Shown here: piece after piece, positions 16,853 to 24,412 of the stretch | Numbering within the stretch: position 1 is the stretch's first letter | How the letters are laid out: every line of letters starts with the position of its first letter | Source: Weissella hellenica | GTDB lineage: Bacteria; Bacillota; Bacilli; Lactobacillales; Lactobacillaceae | DNA length: 64,000 nt | Reading direction: 5' to 3' | Assembly (NCBI RefSeq): GCF_005405545.1 | Contig: NZ_BJEG01000001.1 | Coordinates: forward strand, 124,001-188,000 | Notes under the pieces: model-generated | Told to the model about the DNA's origin: nothing | Database searches by the model: none | The model's input: only the letters and a program-made list of their open reading frames with translations | Translations under genes and position numbers: made by a program

Positions 16853-16892
16853 TCGCACAAGCAATATAGTTATGTGATGAAGCATGTAACAT
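16830..16892 (-). CDS. Leader peptide of tcyBC (20 aa)
   Basis: The short frame encodes MLHASSHNYIACASLTRFLR. It starts at 16892 behind AAGGGG and ends at TAG 16832-16830. One cysteine codon (TGT) comes directly before the stretch that forms the antiterminator arm. Translation to the stop would open the antiterminator and allow termination; pausing earlier would leave much of it free to form. Too short for homology evidence; the call rests on the Shine-Dalgarno sequence, promoter and overlapping structures. Confidence 0.7.
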   Translation of the reverse strand: MLHASSHNYIACASLTRFLR

Positions 16893-16934
16893 AATGATAC
16901 CCCTTAAACGACAAATAAATTAGTAACATACTTT

Positions 16935-16963
16935 ATTTTAGGGGTCTAACTAATTAAATGCAA
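16935..16963 (-). promoter_or_regulatory. Promoter of the tcyBC leader
   Basis: On the minus strand: TTGCAT, 17 bases, TAAAAT, about 45 bases upstream of the leader start. Confidence 0.75.
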
Positions 16964-16989
16964 GTAAAATCTAATTAGTTATCTAAACA

Positions 16990-17019
16990 TTGACAAATTG
17001 TTAGTAAACAGAGTATGAT
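16990..17019 (+). promoter_or_regulatory. Promoter of tcyA
   Basis: Consensus -35 TTGACA (16990-16995), 18 bases, then TATGAT (17014-17019). It is divergent from the tcyBC promoter. Confidence 0.8.
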
Positions 17020-17049
17020 TTGGCTCAGTAACTAAGAGAGGTAATGTTT

Positions 17050-17073
17050 ATGAATTTTAGGATGCGATGTTAA
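17050..17073 (+). CDS. Possible leader peptide of tcyA (7 aa)
   Basis: ATG 17050, eight bases after AGAGAGG, opens MNFRMRC followed by TAA. The cysteine codon is the last sense codon, four bases before a hairpin that abuts the tcyA Shine-Dalgarno sequence. An in-frame ATG at 17044 is too close to the Shine-Dalgarno. Confidence 0.5.
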   Translation: MNFRMRC

Positions 17074-17076
17074 AAT

Positions 17077-17124
17077 AACCGGTGAAGTGACGTTAATTGA
17101 AGACAAATTAAACACCAGTTGAGG
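17077..17124 (+). promoter_or_regulatory. Hairpin abutting the tcyA ribosome-binding site
   Basis: AACCGGTG (17077-17084) can pair with CACCAGTT (17113-17120), seven of eight pairs. GAGG, the tcyA Shine-Dalgarno, follows at 17121. A ribosome paused on the leader's Cys codon would cover the first arm and free the second. Confidence 0.45.
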
Positions 17125-17132
17125 AAAATAAA

Positions 17133-17945
17133 ATGAATAAATATACAAAAATCGCAGCTATTGCAGCTGTTTCATTAACTGTCGCCAGTGTTGGCGCATA
17201 CACAGCAATCCCAAGTACTTCTGCCAAATCAACACCAGCATATCAAAAGAATTTGCATAAAAAAGGTACATTGACAATTGGGTTGGAAGGCACATACTCG
17301 CCTTATTCATATCGTGATAAGTCAGGTAAACTAACTGGCTTTGAGGTTGATTTGTCAAAGGCAGTTGCTAAAAAGCTAAATTTAAAGCATGAATTCACAC
17401 AAACAAAATTTGACTCACTAGTTGCTGGCTTGGGCGCCAACAAGTATGATGTCGTTTACAATAACATGGGTAAGAATAAAGAACGTGAAAAGCATTATAC
17501 GTTTGCAAGCCCATACTTATATACTAAAACAGTGATGATTACAAAACCCGATTCAGATATTAAATCAGCTGCTGATTTAAAAGGTAAGAGATCAGCACAA
17601 TCGGCTTCATCTAACTTTGGTCAAGCAGCTAAAAAGGCTGGCACAAAGATCGTTTCAGTACCAGGATTTGCAGAAGCCATTGATTTAATCAATTCTGGTA
17701 AAGCAGATGTGACACTAAACTCACAAGATTCATGGGGAGTTTATAAAAAAGCACATCCTGAAACAAAACTGAAGGCTAAGACGACTAAACTATTGGATAA
17801 TACATCTGCTTCACCAATGGTAAATAAGAAAGATAAAGCGTTAGCTAAAAAAATAACGAAGGCACAAAAAGAATTGAAAAAAGATGGTACAATGTCGAAA
17901 CTATCAGAAAAATATTTTGGATCTGATTTAACGAAAAAACCATAG
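17133..17945 (+). CDS. tcyA: Cystine-type amino-acid-binding protein of ABC transporter
   Basis: A 270-residue periplasmic-binding-protein-fold (SBP_bac_3) protein. The N-terminal hydrophobic segment ends near TSAKS and has no lipobox cysteine, so it may be anchored by its signal helix or secreted. Domain signatures are TLTIGLEGTYSPYSYRDKSG, KLTGFEVDLSKAVAKKL, FDSLVAGLGANKYDVVYNNM and LKGKRSAQSASSNFGQAA. The SAQ..S.(N/Y)(F/Y)G stretch is typical of cystine binders (TcyA/FliY); a serine or glutamine binder is less likely. It has a separate promoter and leader, divergent from tcyBC. A terminator follows. Confidence 0.88.
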   Translation: MNKYTKIAAIAAVSLTVASVGAYTAIPSTSAKSTPAYQKNLHKKGTLTIGLEGTYSPYSYRDKSGKLTGFEVDLSKAVAKKLNLKHEFTQTKFDSLVAGLGANKYDVVYNNMGKNKEREKHYTFASPYLYTKTVMITKPDSDIKSAADLKGKRSAQSASSNFGQAAKKAGTKIVSVPGFAEAIDLINSGKADVTLNSQDSWGVYKKAHPETKLKAKTTKLLDNTSASPMVNKKDKALAKKITKAQKELKKDGTMSKLSEKYFGSDLTKKP

Positions 17946-17961
17946 AATAACGTATAATATT

Positions 17962-17995
17962 AGTCTCAGGGAATTTGTCCTTGAGACTATTTTTT
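17962..17995 (+). terminator. Terminator of tcyA
   Basis: The stem AGTCTCAGGGA/TCCTTGAGACT is followed by ATTTTTT. Confidence 0.9.
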
Positions 17996-18030
17996 AATTA
18001 CTGGATTTAATGTTAATAGAGGTGTTAATT

Positions 18031-18306
18031 ATGTTGATTGCTAAAAAAATTATTGTACGTGGTCATGTACAGGGAGTTGGGTTTCGTTATTTCACAACAA
18101 CGTTAGCTGAGGATATGGGCGTTGTAGGTGCTGTATGGAATAAAGAAGATGGGTCAGTTCATATTGAGGCGCAAGCTGAGGAAAGTGTGATGGCAGATTT
18201 TGTGGCTAAAGTGGGTGAATCGCCATCACCATATGGCCGAGTTGATTCGGTAACAACGCAAGACATTGCGGTACATGAAGATAGAAATAGCTTTCGTGAA
18301 TTATAA
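18031..18306 (+). CDS. acyP: Acylphosphatase
   Basis: A 91-residue single-domain enzyme that hydrolyses carboxyl-phosphate bonds of acyl phosphates. The phosphate-binding loop and catalytic Arg are in IIVRGHVQGVGFRYFTT. The catalytic Asn is in the segment AVWNKEDGSVHIEAQA. The start is ATG 18031 (MLIAKK) behind AGAGGTG; the longer frame from 18010 covers the ribosome-binding site. It is monocistronic, between two terminators. Confidence 0.94.
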   Translation: MLIAKKIIVRGHVQGVGFRYFTTTLAEDMGVVGAVWNKEDGSVHIEAQAEESVMADFVAKVGESPSPYGRVDSVTTQDIAVHEDRNSFREL

Positions 18307-18319
18307 AACGTTATCGTAG

Positions 18320-18356
18320 CCAGTTAGCAATGTGACATTGCATGACTGGTTTTTTT
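18320..18356 (+). terminator. Terminator of acyP
   Basis: CCAGTTAGCAATG pairs with CATTGCATGACTGG (one bulge), followed by T7. Confidence 0.88.
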
Positions 18357-18401
18357 AATGTAAGCTGAGTTGTTAAGAGTTTTTAGGAGGCTTTGAAAAA
18401 A

Positions 18402-19298
18402 ATGGCTATTAAAACATGGTTAAAATTTGTTGAAGTGCAATCATTGGTTGCGAGTGCATTACCGTTAATACTAGGTAATTTATATGCAGCCATCACGTAT
18501 CAAAAGTTTAACATTGGTTATGCGATTTTATTTGCAATCGTTGTATTTTCATTACAAATGGTGGCAAATGTTTGGAATAATATTCAAGACTTTAAATCAG
18601 CAACAAGTGATGAATGGAAAAATGGTGTGAATAACATTGTTGGTAATGGCGGTATTTCACAGCGTCAATCATGGTTAACACTAGGTGTTTTAATTTTGAT
18701 TGCGGCTGTTGGTGGGTTATGGTTAGCATTCCAAACAGGATGGCCTTTATTTATTATGGGAATCATTGGATTTATCGTTACTTACTGGTATGCAGGAACG
18801 CCATTACCGTTATCACGGACCCCATTTGGTGAGTTAGCTTCTGGTTTGACGATGGGCTATTTAATTTTCTTGAGTGCAACATATATTAATATTGCACCTA
18901 CCTTTAATAGTGAGTTGGTTATTCATGCCATTATTGCTTCAGCTATTGCGTGGTTTGCAATTGGCGATATTATGTTGGCCAATAACATTGGTGATTATGA
19001 AGAAGACGTTGCTGAGGGACGTCATACGTTGGTGTGGCATTTAGGAAAACCACGTGCCGTTAAAGCGTTTGGCTGGATTTATATAGCAGGTTATGTGATG
19101 CTGATTATTGCGGTATTGCTGGGCATTTTACCTTGGTTAGCTTTGGTAGCGTTATTATCATTGCCAATTGTAATGAAAAACGTGCGTGCTTTTCAATCAA
19201 AGCCAATCAAACCCAATTTTCCATTTGCAATTAAAAATGCGGTGGTTATCTCAATCACTTTGGCGATTGGTTTAGTATTAGCTTTGATTTTTAATTAA
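18402..19298 (+). CDS. menA: UbiA-family prenyltransferase, probably 1,4-dihydroxy-2-naphthoate polyprenyltransferase
   Basis: A 298-residue integral membrane enzyme with about eight to nine helices that attaches the isoprenoid chain to dihydroxynaphthoate in menaquinone synthesis. Both Asp-rich Mg-diphosphate motifs are visible: NVWNNIQDFKSATSDEW and ANNIGDYEEDVAEGRHT. GNGGISQRQ and YWYAGTPLPLSRTPFGE are typical of MenA. The start is set at ATG 18402, 11 bases after AGGAGG; the in-frame TTG at 18393 is too close. Other men genes (menI, menB, menE) are 40 kb away in this window, so the pathway is dispersed. Confidence 0.9.
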   Translation: MAIKTWLKFVEVQSLVASALPLILGNLYAAITYQKFNIGYAILFAIVVFSLQMVANVWNNIQDFKSATSDEWKNGVNNIVGNGGISQRQSWLTLGVLILIAAVGGLWLAFQTGWPLFIMGIIGFIVTYWYAGTPLPLSRTPFGELASGLTMGYLIFLSATYINIAPTFNSELVIHAIIASAIAWFAIGDIMLANNIGDYEEDVAEGRHTLVWHLGKPRAVKAFGWIYIAGYVMLIIAVLLGILPWLALVALLSLPIVMKNVRAFQSKPIKPNFPFAIKNAVVISITLAIGLVLALIFN

Positions 19299-19330
19299 TA
19301 AAATTTAATTTTTTGCCTTGTTTCAGAGTG

Positions 19331-19372
19331 TCAATCTACCAAAATATAAATGGTGAGGTTGATGCTTTTTTT
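19331..19372 (+). terminator. Terminator of menA
   Basis: TCAATCTACCA pairs imperfectly with TGGTGAGGTTGA across ~9 bases; T7 follows. Confidence 0.75.
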
Positions 19373-19393
19373 ACGCATTCTTTTTCGAATGCC

Positions 19394-19425
19394 TGTGGAA
19401 AACCTGTGTATAAATTTGTGGATAA
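19394..19425 (+). promoter_or_regulatory. Three helically phased DnaA-box-like sites
   Basis: TGTGGAAAA (19394), TGTGTATAA (19405) and the perfect box TGTGGATAA (19417) stand in the same orientation, 11 and 12 bases apart, in the menA/AI-2E intergenic region. This spacing puts them on one helix face. Confidence 0.6.
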
Positions 19426-19552
19426 AATTAATTTAAACCTAATCTATTTGTTATTTATTTCACAATTAAAAGTGGTCAATTTATTAGCACCAGAAATTAT
19501 TGTAGATGAGATTATCTGGTATAATTATAAAAAATGAAAGTGAGGGTGCGAA

Positions 19553-20704
19553 GTGTTAGCATACTTAAAACGTTCCAAGATGCTCTTTTGGACGCTTGAA
19601 ATATTGGCTATTGCGCTACTGATTTTAGTTGTGACACAACTGCGCTTTATTTTAGAACCGATTAGTCAATTTATAGGGGCTGTTTTTGTGCCATTGATCA
19701 TTTCGGGGTTTTTATATTATTTATTGAATCCAATTGTGGTATTTTTAAAAAAGATTCCGTTGGGTAAAGTAAAGCATGTGAGCCGCAGTTGGGCGATTAC
19801 TATTGTTATGCTATTGTTGGTTGGTATTTTAATTGCATTGCTATTAATGCTATTACCAACATTGGTTGAGCAGATTACCGGACTGATACGTAATATTCCA
19901 GGGTTAATTGATACTATTCAACAGCTAGTGAATGAAATTAGTAAAATCAATATTGCAAAAGAGTATGGCATTAAACTAGATTTTAATAAAATACAAGATG
20001 AAGTGCAGAAATTTGGTCAAACCGTGGTAGCGGGGATGGCAACTAGTCTGAGTTCGGTAATCGGTAAATTAACTAATGTGACGATTACGGCAATTACAGT
20101 ACCAGTTATGACGATTTATATGTTAAATGATGGTCATAAACTATCACCGTTTATTCAAAGAGTCTTTCCTAGCAAACAACAAGACCGTATTTCAGATGTG
20201 TTAAGTCGTCTAAATCAAACGATTGCCCAATATATTAGTGGGCAAGCAATTGAAATGTTATTTGTTGGTTTCTTTACAACGATTGGTTATTTCATGATTG
20301 GTCAAAATTATGCATTGTTGTTAGGTGTGTTTGCAGGTGTAACCAATATTATTCCTTATGTTGGGCCGTATATCGGTCTGATTCCAGCTTTGTTTGTAGC
20401 GATTACCTATTCACCACTACAAGCTTTATGGGTAATTATCGTTGTCTTAGTTGTGCAACAGGTGGATAGTAATTTGATTTATCCCAAGATCATGGGAGCT
20501 TCATTGAATGTACATCCGCTAACAATTATTATCTTATTATTAGCAGCTGGGAATATTGCGGGAATTGCAGGGATGATTTTAGCAGTACCTTTCTATGCGA
20601 TTATTCGAACAATAACAGTTTATGCATGGGAGCTTTGGCAGGTACATCAAAATAATGATACCGTATCACAAGAAGATGAATCTGAAATTGATACAACAGT
20701 TTAA
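19553..20704 (+). CDS. AI-2E family transporter
   Basis: A 383-residue membrane protein of the AI-2E exporter/YdiK family (PF01594) with about eight helices. It has the large soluble segment after helix 3 (LIRNIPGLIDTIQQLVNEI) and the conserved GxxNIIPYVGPYIGLIPAL (as GVTNIIPYVGPYIGLIPALF). Family roles include export of AI-2-like signals and cation/proton antiport; which applies cannot be told. The start GTG 19553 follows GAGGG. The upstream region contains the phased DnaA boxes. The C-terminal tail is acidic (SQEDESEIDTTV). Confidence 0.9.
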   Translation: MLAYLKRSKMLFWTLEILAIALLILVVTQLRFILEPISQFIGAVFVPLIISGFLYYLLNPIVVFLKKIPLGKVKHVSRSWAITIVMLLLVGILIALLLMLLPTLVEQITGLIRNIPGLIDTIQQLVNEISKINIAKEYGIKLDFNKIQDEVQKFGQTVVAGMATSLSSVIGKLTNVTITAITVPVMTIYMLNDGHKLSPFIQRVFPSKQQDRISDVLSRLNQTIAQYISGQAIEMLFVGFFTTIGYFMIGQNYALLLGVFAGVTNIIPYVGPYIGLIPALFVAITYSPLQALWVIIVVLVVQQVDSNLIYPKIMGASLNVHPLTIIILLLAAGNIAGIAGMILAVPFYAIIRTITVYAWELWQVHQNNDTVSQEDESEIDTTV

Positions 20705-20728
20705 CGCATGACAAAATATAATGAAATT

Positions 20729-20771
20729 GGCGCTTGTGTGTGGTATATTCCATATACGCAAGGCCTTTTTT
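20729..20771 (+). terminator. Possible terminator of the AI-2E gene
   Basis: The imperfect stem GGCGCTTG...GCAAGGCC is followed by TTTTTTA. Confidence 0.55.
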
Positions 20772-20803
20772 ATTTGGTATTAATTTTAATGAGGTAAAAG
20801 ATT

Positions 20804-22258
20804 ATGGCAGATGATTTACATTTAGGACAGATAATCGCAACTAATAACTTATATAAAGAATTAATTGGTGGAAAATTTGGTATTGAATTAGAAGCGCATC
20901 GCGTGTCTAAGACAGGACGGTTAAGTAGAATTGATCATTCTGCTAAACTAGGGTCAAGACGTATGCATCCCTATTTACAAACGGATTATAGTGAAACGCA
21001 AGCTGAATTGGTGACGGAGCCGGTCAACTCATTTGAAGCAGCGCGCGATCGTCTGTTGCAATTACAGTGGGTTTTACGTCATCATATGACGGACGATGAA
21101 TCGATTTGGCCTTTAAGCATGCCACCAGAATTAAAACAAGATGATTTACAATGGTTGGACGAAAAATTTGAACGGACCTGGATGCAAGATTATCGTAATT
21201 GGTTGATGCATAAATATGGGTCAACACACGAAATAATGACAGGCTTACATTTAAATTATTCGTTACCACAGGATCTATTACAGCATTTATTTAAGGCAAG
21301 TGATGCAGTTGATTTTAATGTGTTTAAAGATCAAGTTTATTTTCATTTAGGACAACAAATAGTTGCACATCAATGGTTGTTCAACTATTTGTTTGGCGCC
21401 ACACCATTTAATTTAAATGATACTGATTCAAGAACGCCACAGTTTAGTCAACCAGTTCGTTCGTTACGGACCAGTGAGTATGGCTTTGTGAATGATCATG
21501 GTGAAAAATTAGCGTACGTTGGTGACTATGAAAAATATAAACAGCAAATTGAAAAGCTATTGGCGGAAGGTAAGCTATTTTCGGAACATGAAATTTATGG
21601 TCCCGTTCGATTTAAAAAAATAGCAGCCGATAATCCGAGCGTTGACTATTTAGAAATTCGTTTGGTAGACACAAATCCTTTTGATATTGCTGGTATATCA
21701 GAAAATGAATTGAATTTGATTCATCTATTATTGATTTATTTTGTCATTAATGATGAACAGTTGCGTGATGAGGTTTTGCAAGGACAAGCTGAAACAGCTA
21801 ATGAAGTGTCATTGCAAAAACCAACTGATGCCTTACCTAATAAAGATGCAGTCCTTGTGATTATGCAAGAAATTTCGCGGTTGGCCGATCATTTTGGGAT
21901 GCGGTTTAATGACGGTTTGTCATTAATTACGGACCGCGTGTTAACACCAAGTAAAACGCCAGCAGCCAAGATGCTGGCTGTTGCACCAAATGCGGCAACG
22001 ATGCAGACTTGGACAACTCAATTGGGCAATGATCGTGCACGTTATTTTAAAGAAAATGAGCAAGTGTTATTTGCCGATTATTTTGGTACCAGTCCATTAA
22101 GTGACGTTGTGAAAGATGCTTTGACTGTCGGTGTACGTGTCGTTGAGTATGATGGCAATCAAATTATGTTAAGTGTGGGTGATCATGTTGAACGTGCATC
22201 TGAACCTGTTAACATTAATGAACTTTTTCCAGAATTAGCACCCACTAACTTTAAATAA
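20804..22258 (+). CDS. gshA: Glutamate-cysteine ligase (monofunctional)
   Basis: A 484-residue gamma-glutamylcysteine synthetase similar to the N-terminal half of bifunctional GshF. It joins glutamate and cysteine with ATP. Signatures are GKFGIELEAHRVSKTGRLS, the metal and substrate-binding TDYSETQAELVTEPV, GLHLNYSLP and VDYLEIRLVDTNPF. The ATP-grasp glutathione synthetase domain of GshF is absent and the gene ends cleanly, so gamma-glutamylcysteine rather than glutathione may be the product unless a separate gshB exists. TGAGG precedes ATG 20804. The small DUF6508 gene follows 56 bases later. Its presence a few kb from the cystine importer fits thiol supply, though distance argues against co-regulation. 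Confidence 0.9.
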   Translation: MADDLHLGQIIATNNLYKELIGGKFGIELEAHRVSKTGRLSRIDHSAKLGSRRMHPYLQTDYSETQAELVTEPVNSFEAARDRLLQLQWVLRHHMTDDESIWPLSMPPELKQDDLQWLDEKFERTWMQDYRNWLMHKYGSTHEIMTGLHLNYSLPQDLLQHLFKASDAVDFNVFKDQVYFHLGQQIVAHQWLFNYLFGATPFNLNDTDSRTPQFSQPVRSLRTSEYGFVNDHGEKLAYVGDYEKYKQQIEKLLAEGKLFSEHEIYGPVRFKKIAADNPSVDYLEIRLVDTNPFDIAGISENELNLIHLLLIYFVINDEQLRDEVLQGQAETANEVSLQKPTDALPNKDAVLVIMQEISRLADHFGMRFNDGLSLITDRVLTPSKTPAAKMLAVAPNAATMQTWTTQLGNDRARYFKENEQVLFADYFGTSPLSDVVKDALTVGVRVVEYDGNQIMLSVGDHVERASEPVNINELFPELAPTNFK

Positions 22259-22314
22259 GTGATAAAATAGCAAATACTAGGCTAATAAATATTAATCGCT
22301 GGAGGAAGTTAAAT

Positions 22315-22725
22315 ATGAGGAGAGAACACCCCTTTGATTTTGAAAAATGGTATCCGTTTTTAGCTGATGCGACAGATAAAGAAGTGTCATGGGTGACAGA
22401 TGAACATATGACAAAGCATCCGATTTATGATGAACAAATGTTGGCATTAGTGCAAGCGTTTGAATGGTCTGATTTTTATGATCAAAATTATGACCGTACC
22501 TTACATCAAAAAGGATTAGATCAACTACGTGAAGAAGAAGTAGATATGATTGCGCGGACAAGTTCTGATTTTAGAGAATTGCGTGCTGTTACTTCAGTTG
22601 TTATCCATGGTGAACGTCATCTTGAAGGTATGTGGGCAGCGATGTTGGGGAAAGGTATTTTATATCGCTTATTACAACGGCTGCAGAGTCAAACACCAAT
22701 GGACTTTCCAGGACCAAATTATTAG
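22315..22725 (+). CDS. DUF6508-like protein
   Basis: A 136-residue soluble protein of unknown function. The C-terminal stretch GERHLEGMWAAMLGKGILYR, followed by LLQRL, fits the conserved end of DUF6508 proteins (R.ERF.EG....G.L...L..L). Aromatic residues are frequent in the N-terminal half (FDFEKWYPFL, WSDFYDQNY). GGAGG precedes the ATG. Probably co-transcribed with gshA, as no terminator separates them; a strong one follows this gene. Confidence 0.7.
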   Translation: MRREHPFDFEKWYPFLADATDKEVSWVTDEHMTKHPIYDEQMLALVQAFEWSDFYDQNYDRTLHQKGLDQLREEEVDMIARTSSDFRELRAVTSVVIHGERHLEGMWAAMLGKGILYRLLQRLQSQTPMDFPGPNY

Positions 22726-22741
22726 GTGAAAATCTATTCTA

Positions 22742-22780
22742 AAATAACCGTCGGCTTAATAAGTTACGACGGTTATTTTT
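22742..22780 (+). terminator. Terminator of gshA-DUF6508
   Basis: AAATAACCGTCG pairs with CGACGGTTATTT; T run follows. Confidence 0.92.
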
Positions 22781-22992
22781 TGGCATTTAATATTAATTTT
22801 GTATGAATACTTTCATAATGCATCATTTATGTTTGAATTAATTAAAAATGATATAACGACTTATTTTTAAATGATTTTTGTATGAAAAAATCAAATGAAA
22901 TTTTGAAAATTATAAAATTTCTTATATACTAGTTAATATGAAATTTTTAAGTATCGTAAACATGATGTCTTTATGAAAAAGGAAGTGTGAAT

Positions 22993-24342
22993 ATGTCACA
23001 ACAAAAAGGATCCCCGCAGAAACTAGACAGAGGGTTAACTGGTCGTCATGTTGAGATGATCGCCCTAGGTGGAACAATTGGAACCGGTTTGTTCTTGGGA
23101 GCAGGTCGTTCAATTAGTGCTGCTGGTCCAGCTATTTTAATTGTTTACGCAATTGTCGGAATGTTTATGTTTTGGATGATGCGAGCATTAGGTGAGCTGT
23201 TGCTAACAGATCCTAACCGTGCTACTTTCGTTGGCTTTATTGAAAAGTACGTTGGACCTAAAGCCGGGTTTATCATTGGGTGGACTTATTGGATTGGGTG
23301 GATCACGATTGCCATGGCTGAATTGACAGCCGTAGGTACTTATATGTCATTTTGGTTTCCAAATATTCCGATTTGGATATGGGAGTTAATTATTTTGGCC
23401 ATGTTGTACGGTATCAATATTATTGCCGTGGCAGCCTTTGGTGAAACTGAATTTTGGTTCTCAATGATTAAAATCATCGCCATTATTGTTATGATTGCAA
23501 CGGGAGTTATTATGATGGTGATGCACACCAAAACATCATCTGGTGTTACTTCAATTAGTAATCTATGGCAGCATGGGTTTGTTGCTGACGGTGGTAGTCA
23601 TTTATTAGCAGCGTTTCAAATGGTATTTTTTGCTTTCTTAGGAATTGAATTTGTGGGTATGACGGCAGCTGAAGCGCAAGATCCTTATAAAAACATTCCA
23701 AAAGCAATTAACTCAATTATTGTTCGTATTTTAATTTTCTATATTGGCGCCTTAATTGCCATTATGAGTATTCAACCATGGACAAATTATCATGCTGGTG
23801 AATCACCCTTTGTTCAGGTGTTCGCAGGCATCGGGATTACCGGAGCTGCCGGTATTATTAACTTTGTTGTTTTAACAGCAGCCGCCTCGTCATTAAATAG
23901 TGCTATTTTTACAACGGGTCGTATGTTATTCTCGTTATCAAAAGGCAAGGGATATGCTGGTAAAATAAATAAGCGGTACATTCCCAATAATGCGATTAAC
24001 ATTTCAGTATTATTAATTGCATTAGCTGTCGTATTGAACTTTTTTTTCCCAGCAAATGCATTTGATTTGGTGACGTCAATTGCATCAGCAGCATTCGTTG
24101 TGATGTATGGTGTGTTAGTTTATGCACACGTTAAGTACCGTAAAACGGATGACTTCAAAAAAGGAAAGCAATTATTCAAGATGCCTGGGGCACCAGTCAC
24201 AGATTATCTAACAATTGCATTCTTGATTGGTATTTTTTTGATTTTACTATTTACAAAGGACACAATGCCAACAACGGTGTTAGCTATTGTATGGTTTGTA
24301 ATAATGATTATCTTAAGTTTACGAATAAAAACTAAAAAATAG
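22993..24342 (+). CDS. Amino-acid permease, APC superfamily (AAT type)
   Basis: A 449-residue permease with 12 predicted helices, of the AAT family (GabP/AroP/PheP relatives). Signatures are the broken first helix MIALGGTIGTGLFLGAGRSI, helix 2-3 ALGELLLTDPN and GIEFVGMTAAEAQDPYKNIP in helix 6-7. It imports an amino acid with protons; the substrate cannot be read from sequence. The start ATG 22993 follows GGAAG; the preceding GTG adds two residues without a good site. No leader peptide was found upstream, unlike three other permeases here. A terminator follows. Confidence 0.92.
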   Translation: MSQQKGSPQKLDRGLTGRHVEMIALGGTIGTGLFLGAGRSISAAGPAILIVYAIVGMFMFWMMRALGELLLTDPNRATFVGFIEKYVGPKAGFIIGWTYWIGWITIAMAELTAVGTYMSFWFPNIPIWIWELIILAMLYGINIIAVAAFGETEFWFSMIKIIAIIVMIATGVIMMVMHTKTSSGVTSISNLWQHGFVADGGSHLLAAFQMVFFAFLGIEFVGMTAAEAQDPYKNIPKAINSIIVRILIFYIGALIAIMSIQPWTNYHAGESPFVQVFAGIGITGAAGIINFVVLTAAASSLNSAIFTTGRMLFSLSKGKGYAGKINKRYIPNNAINISVLLIALAVVLNFFFPANAFDLVTSIASAAFVVMYGVLVYAHVKYRKTDDFKKGKQLFKMPGAPVTDYLTIAFLIGIFLILLFTKDTMPTTVLAIVWFVIMIILSLRIKTKK

Positions 24343-24351
24343 TGTATTATG

Positions 24352-24383
24352 AAAGGATAGTTGGATAGGCAACTATCCTTTTT
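24352..24383 (+). terminator. Terminator of the APC gene
   Basis: AAAGGATAGTTG pairs with CAACTATCCTTT, followed by T run. Confidence 0.92.
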
Positions 24384-24412
24384 GATTAGGTAATGATAGG
24401 AGGCTAATTAAC

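Noticed and set aside
19313-19537. A 74-codon open frame after menA
   Set aside because: It covers the menA terminator and the DnaA-box cluster, has no Shine-Dalgarno sequence and no recognisable protein pattern.
22784-22992. Leader peptide before the permease at 22993
   Set aside because: Short frames exist (for example MKFLSIVNMMSL), but none has a ribosome-binding site or a terminator after it.
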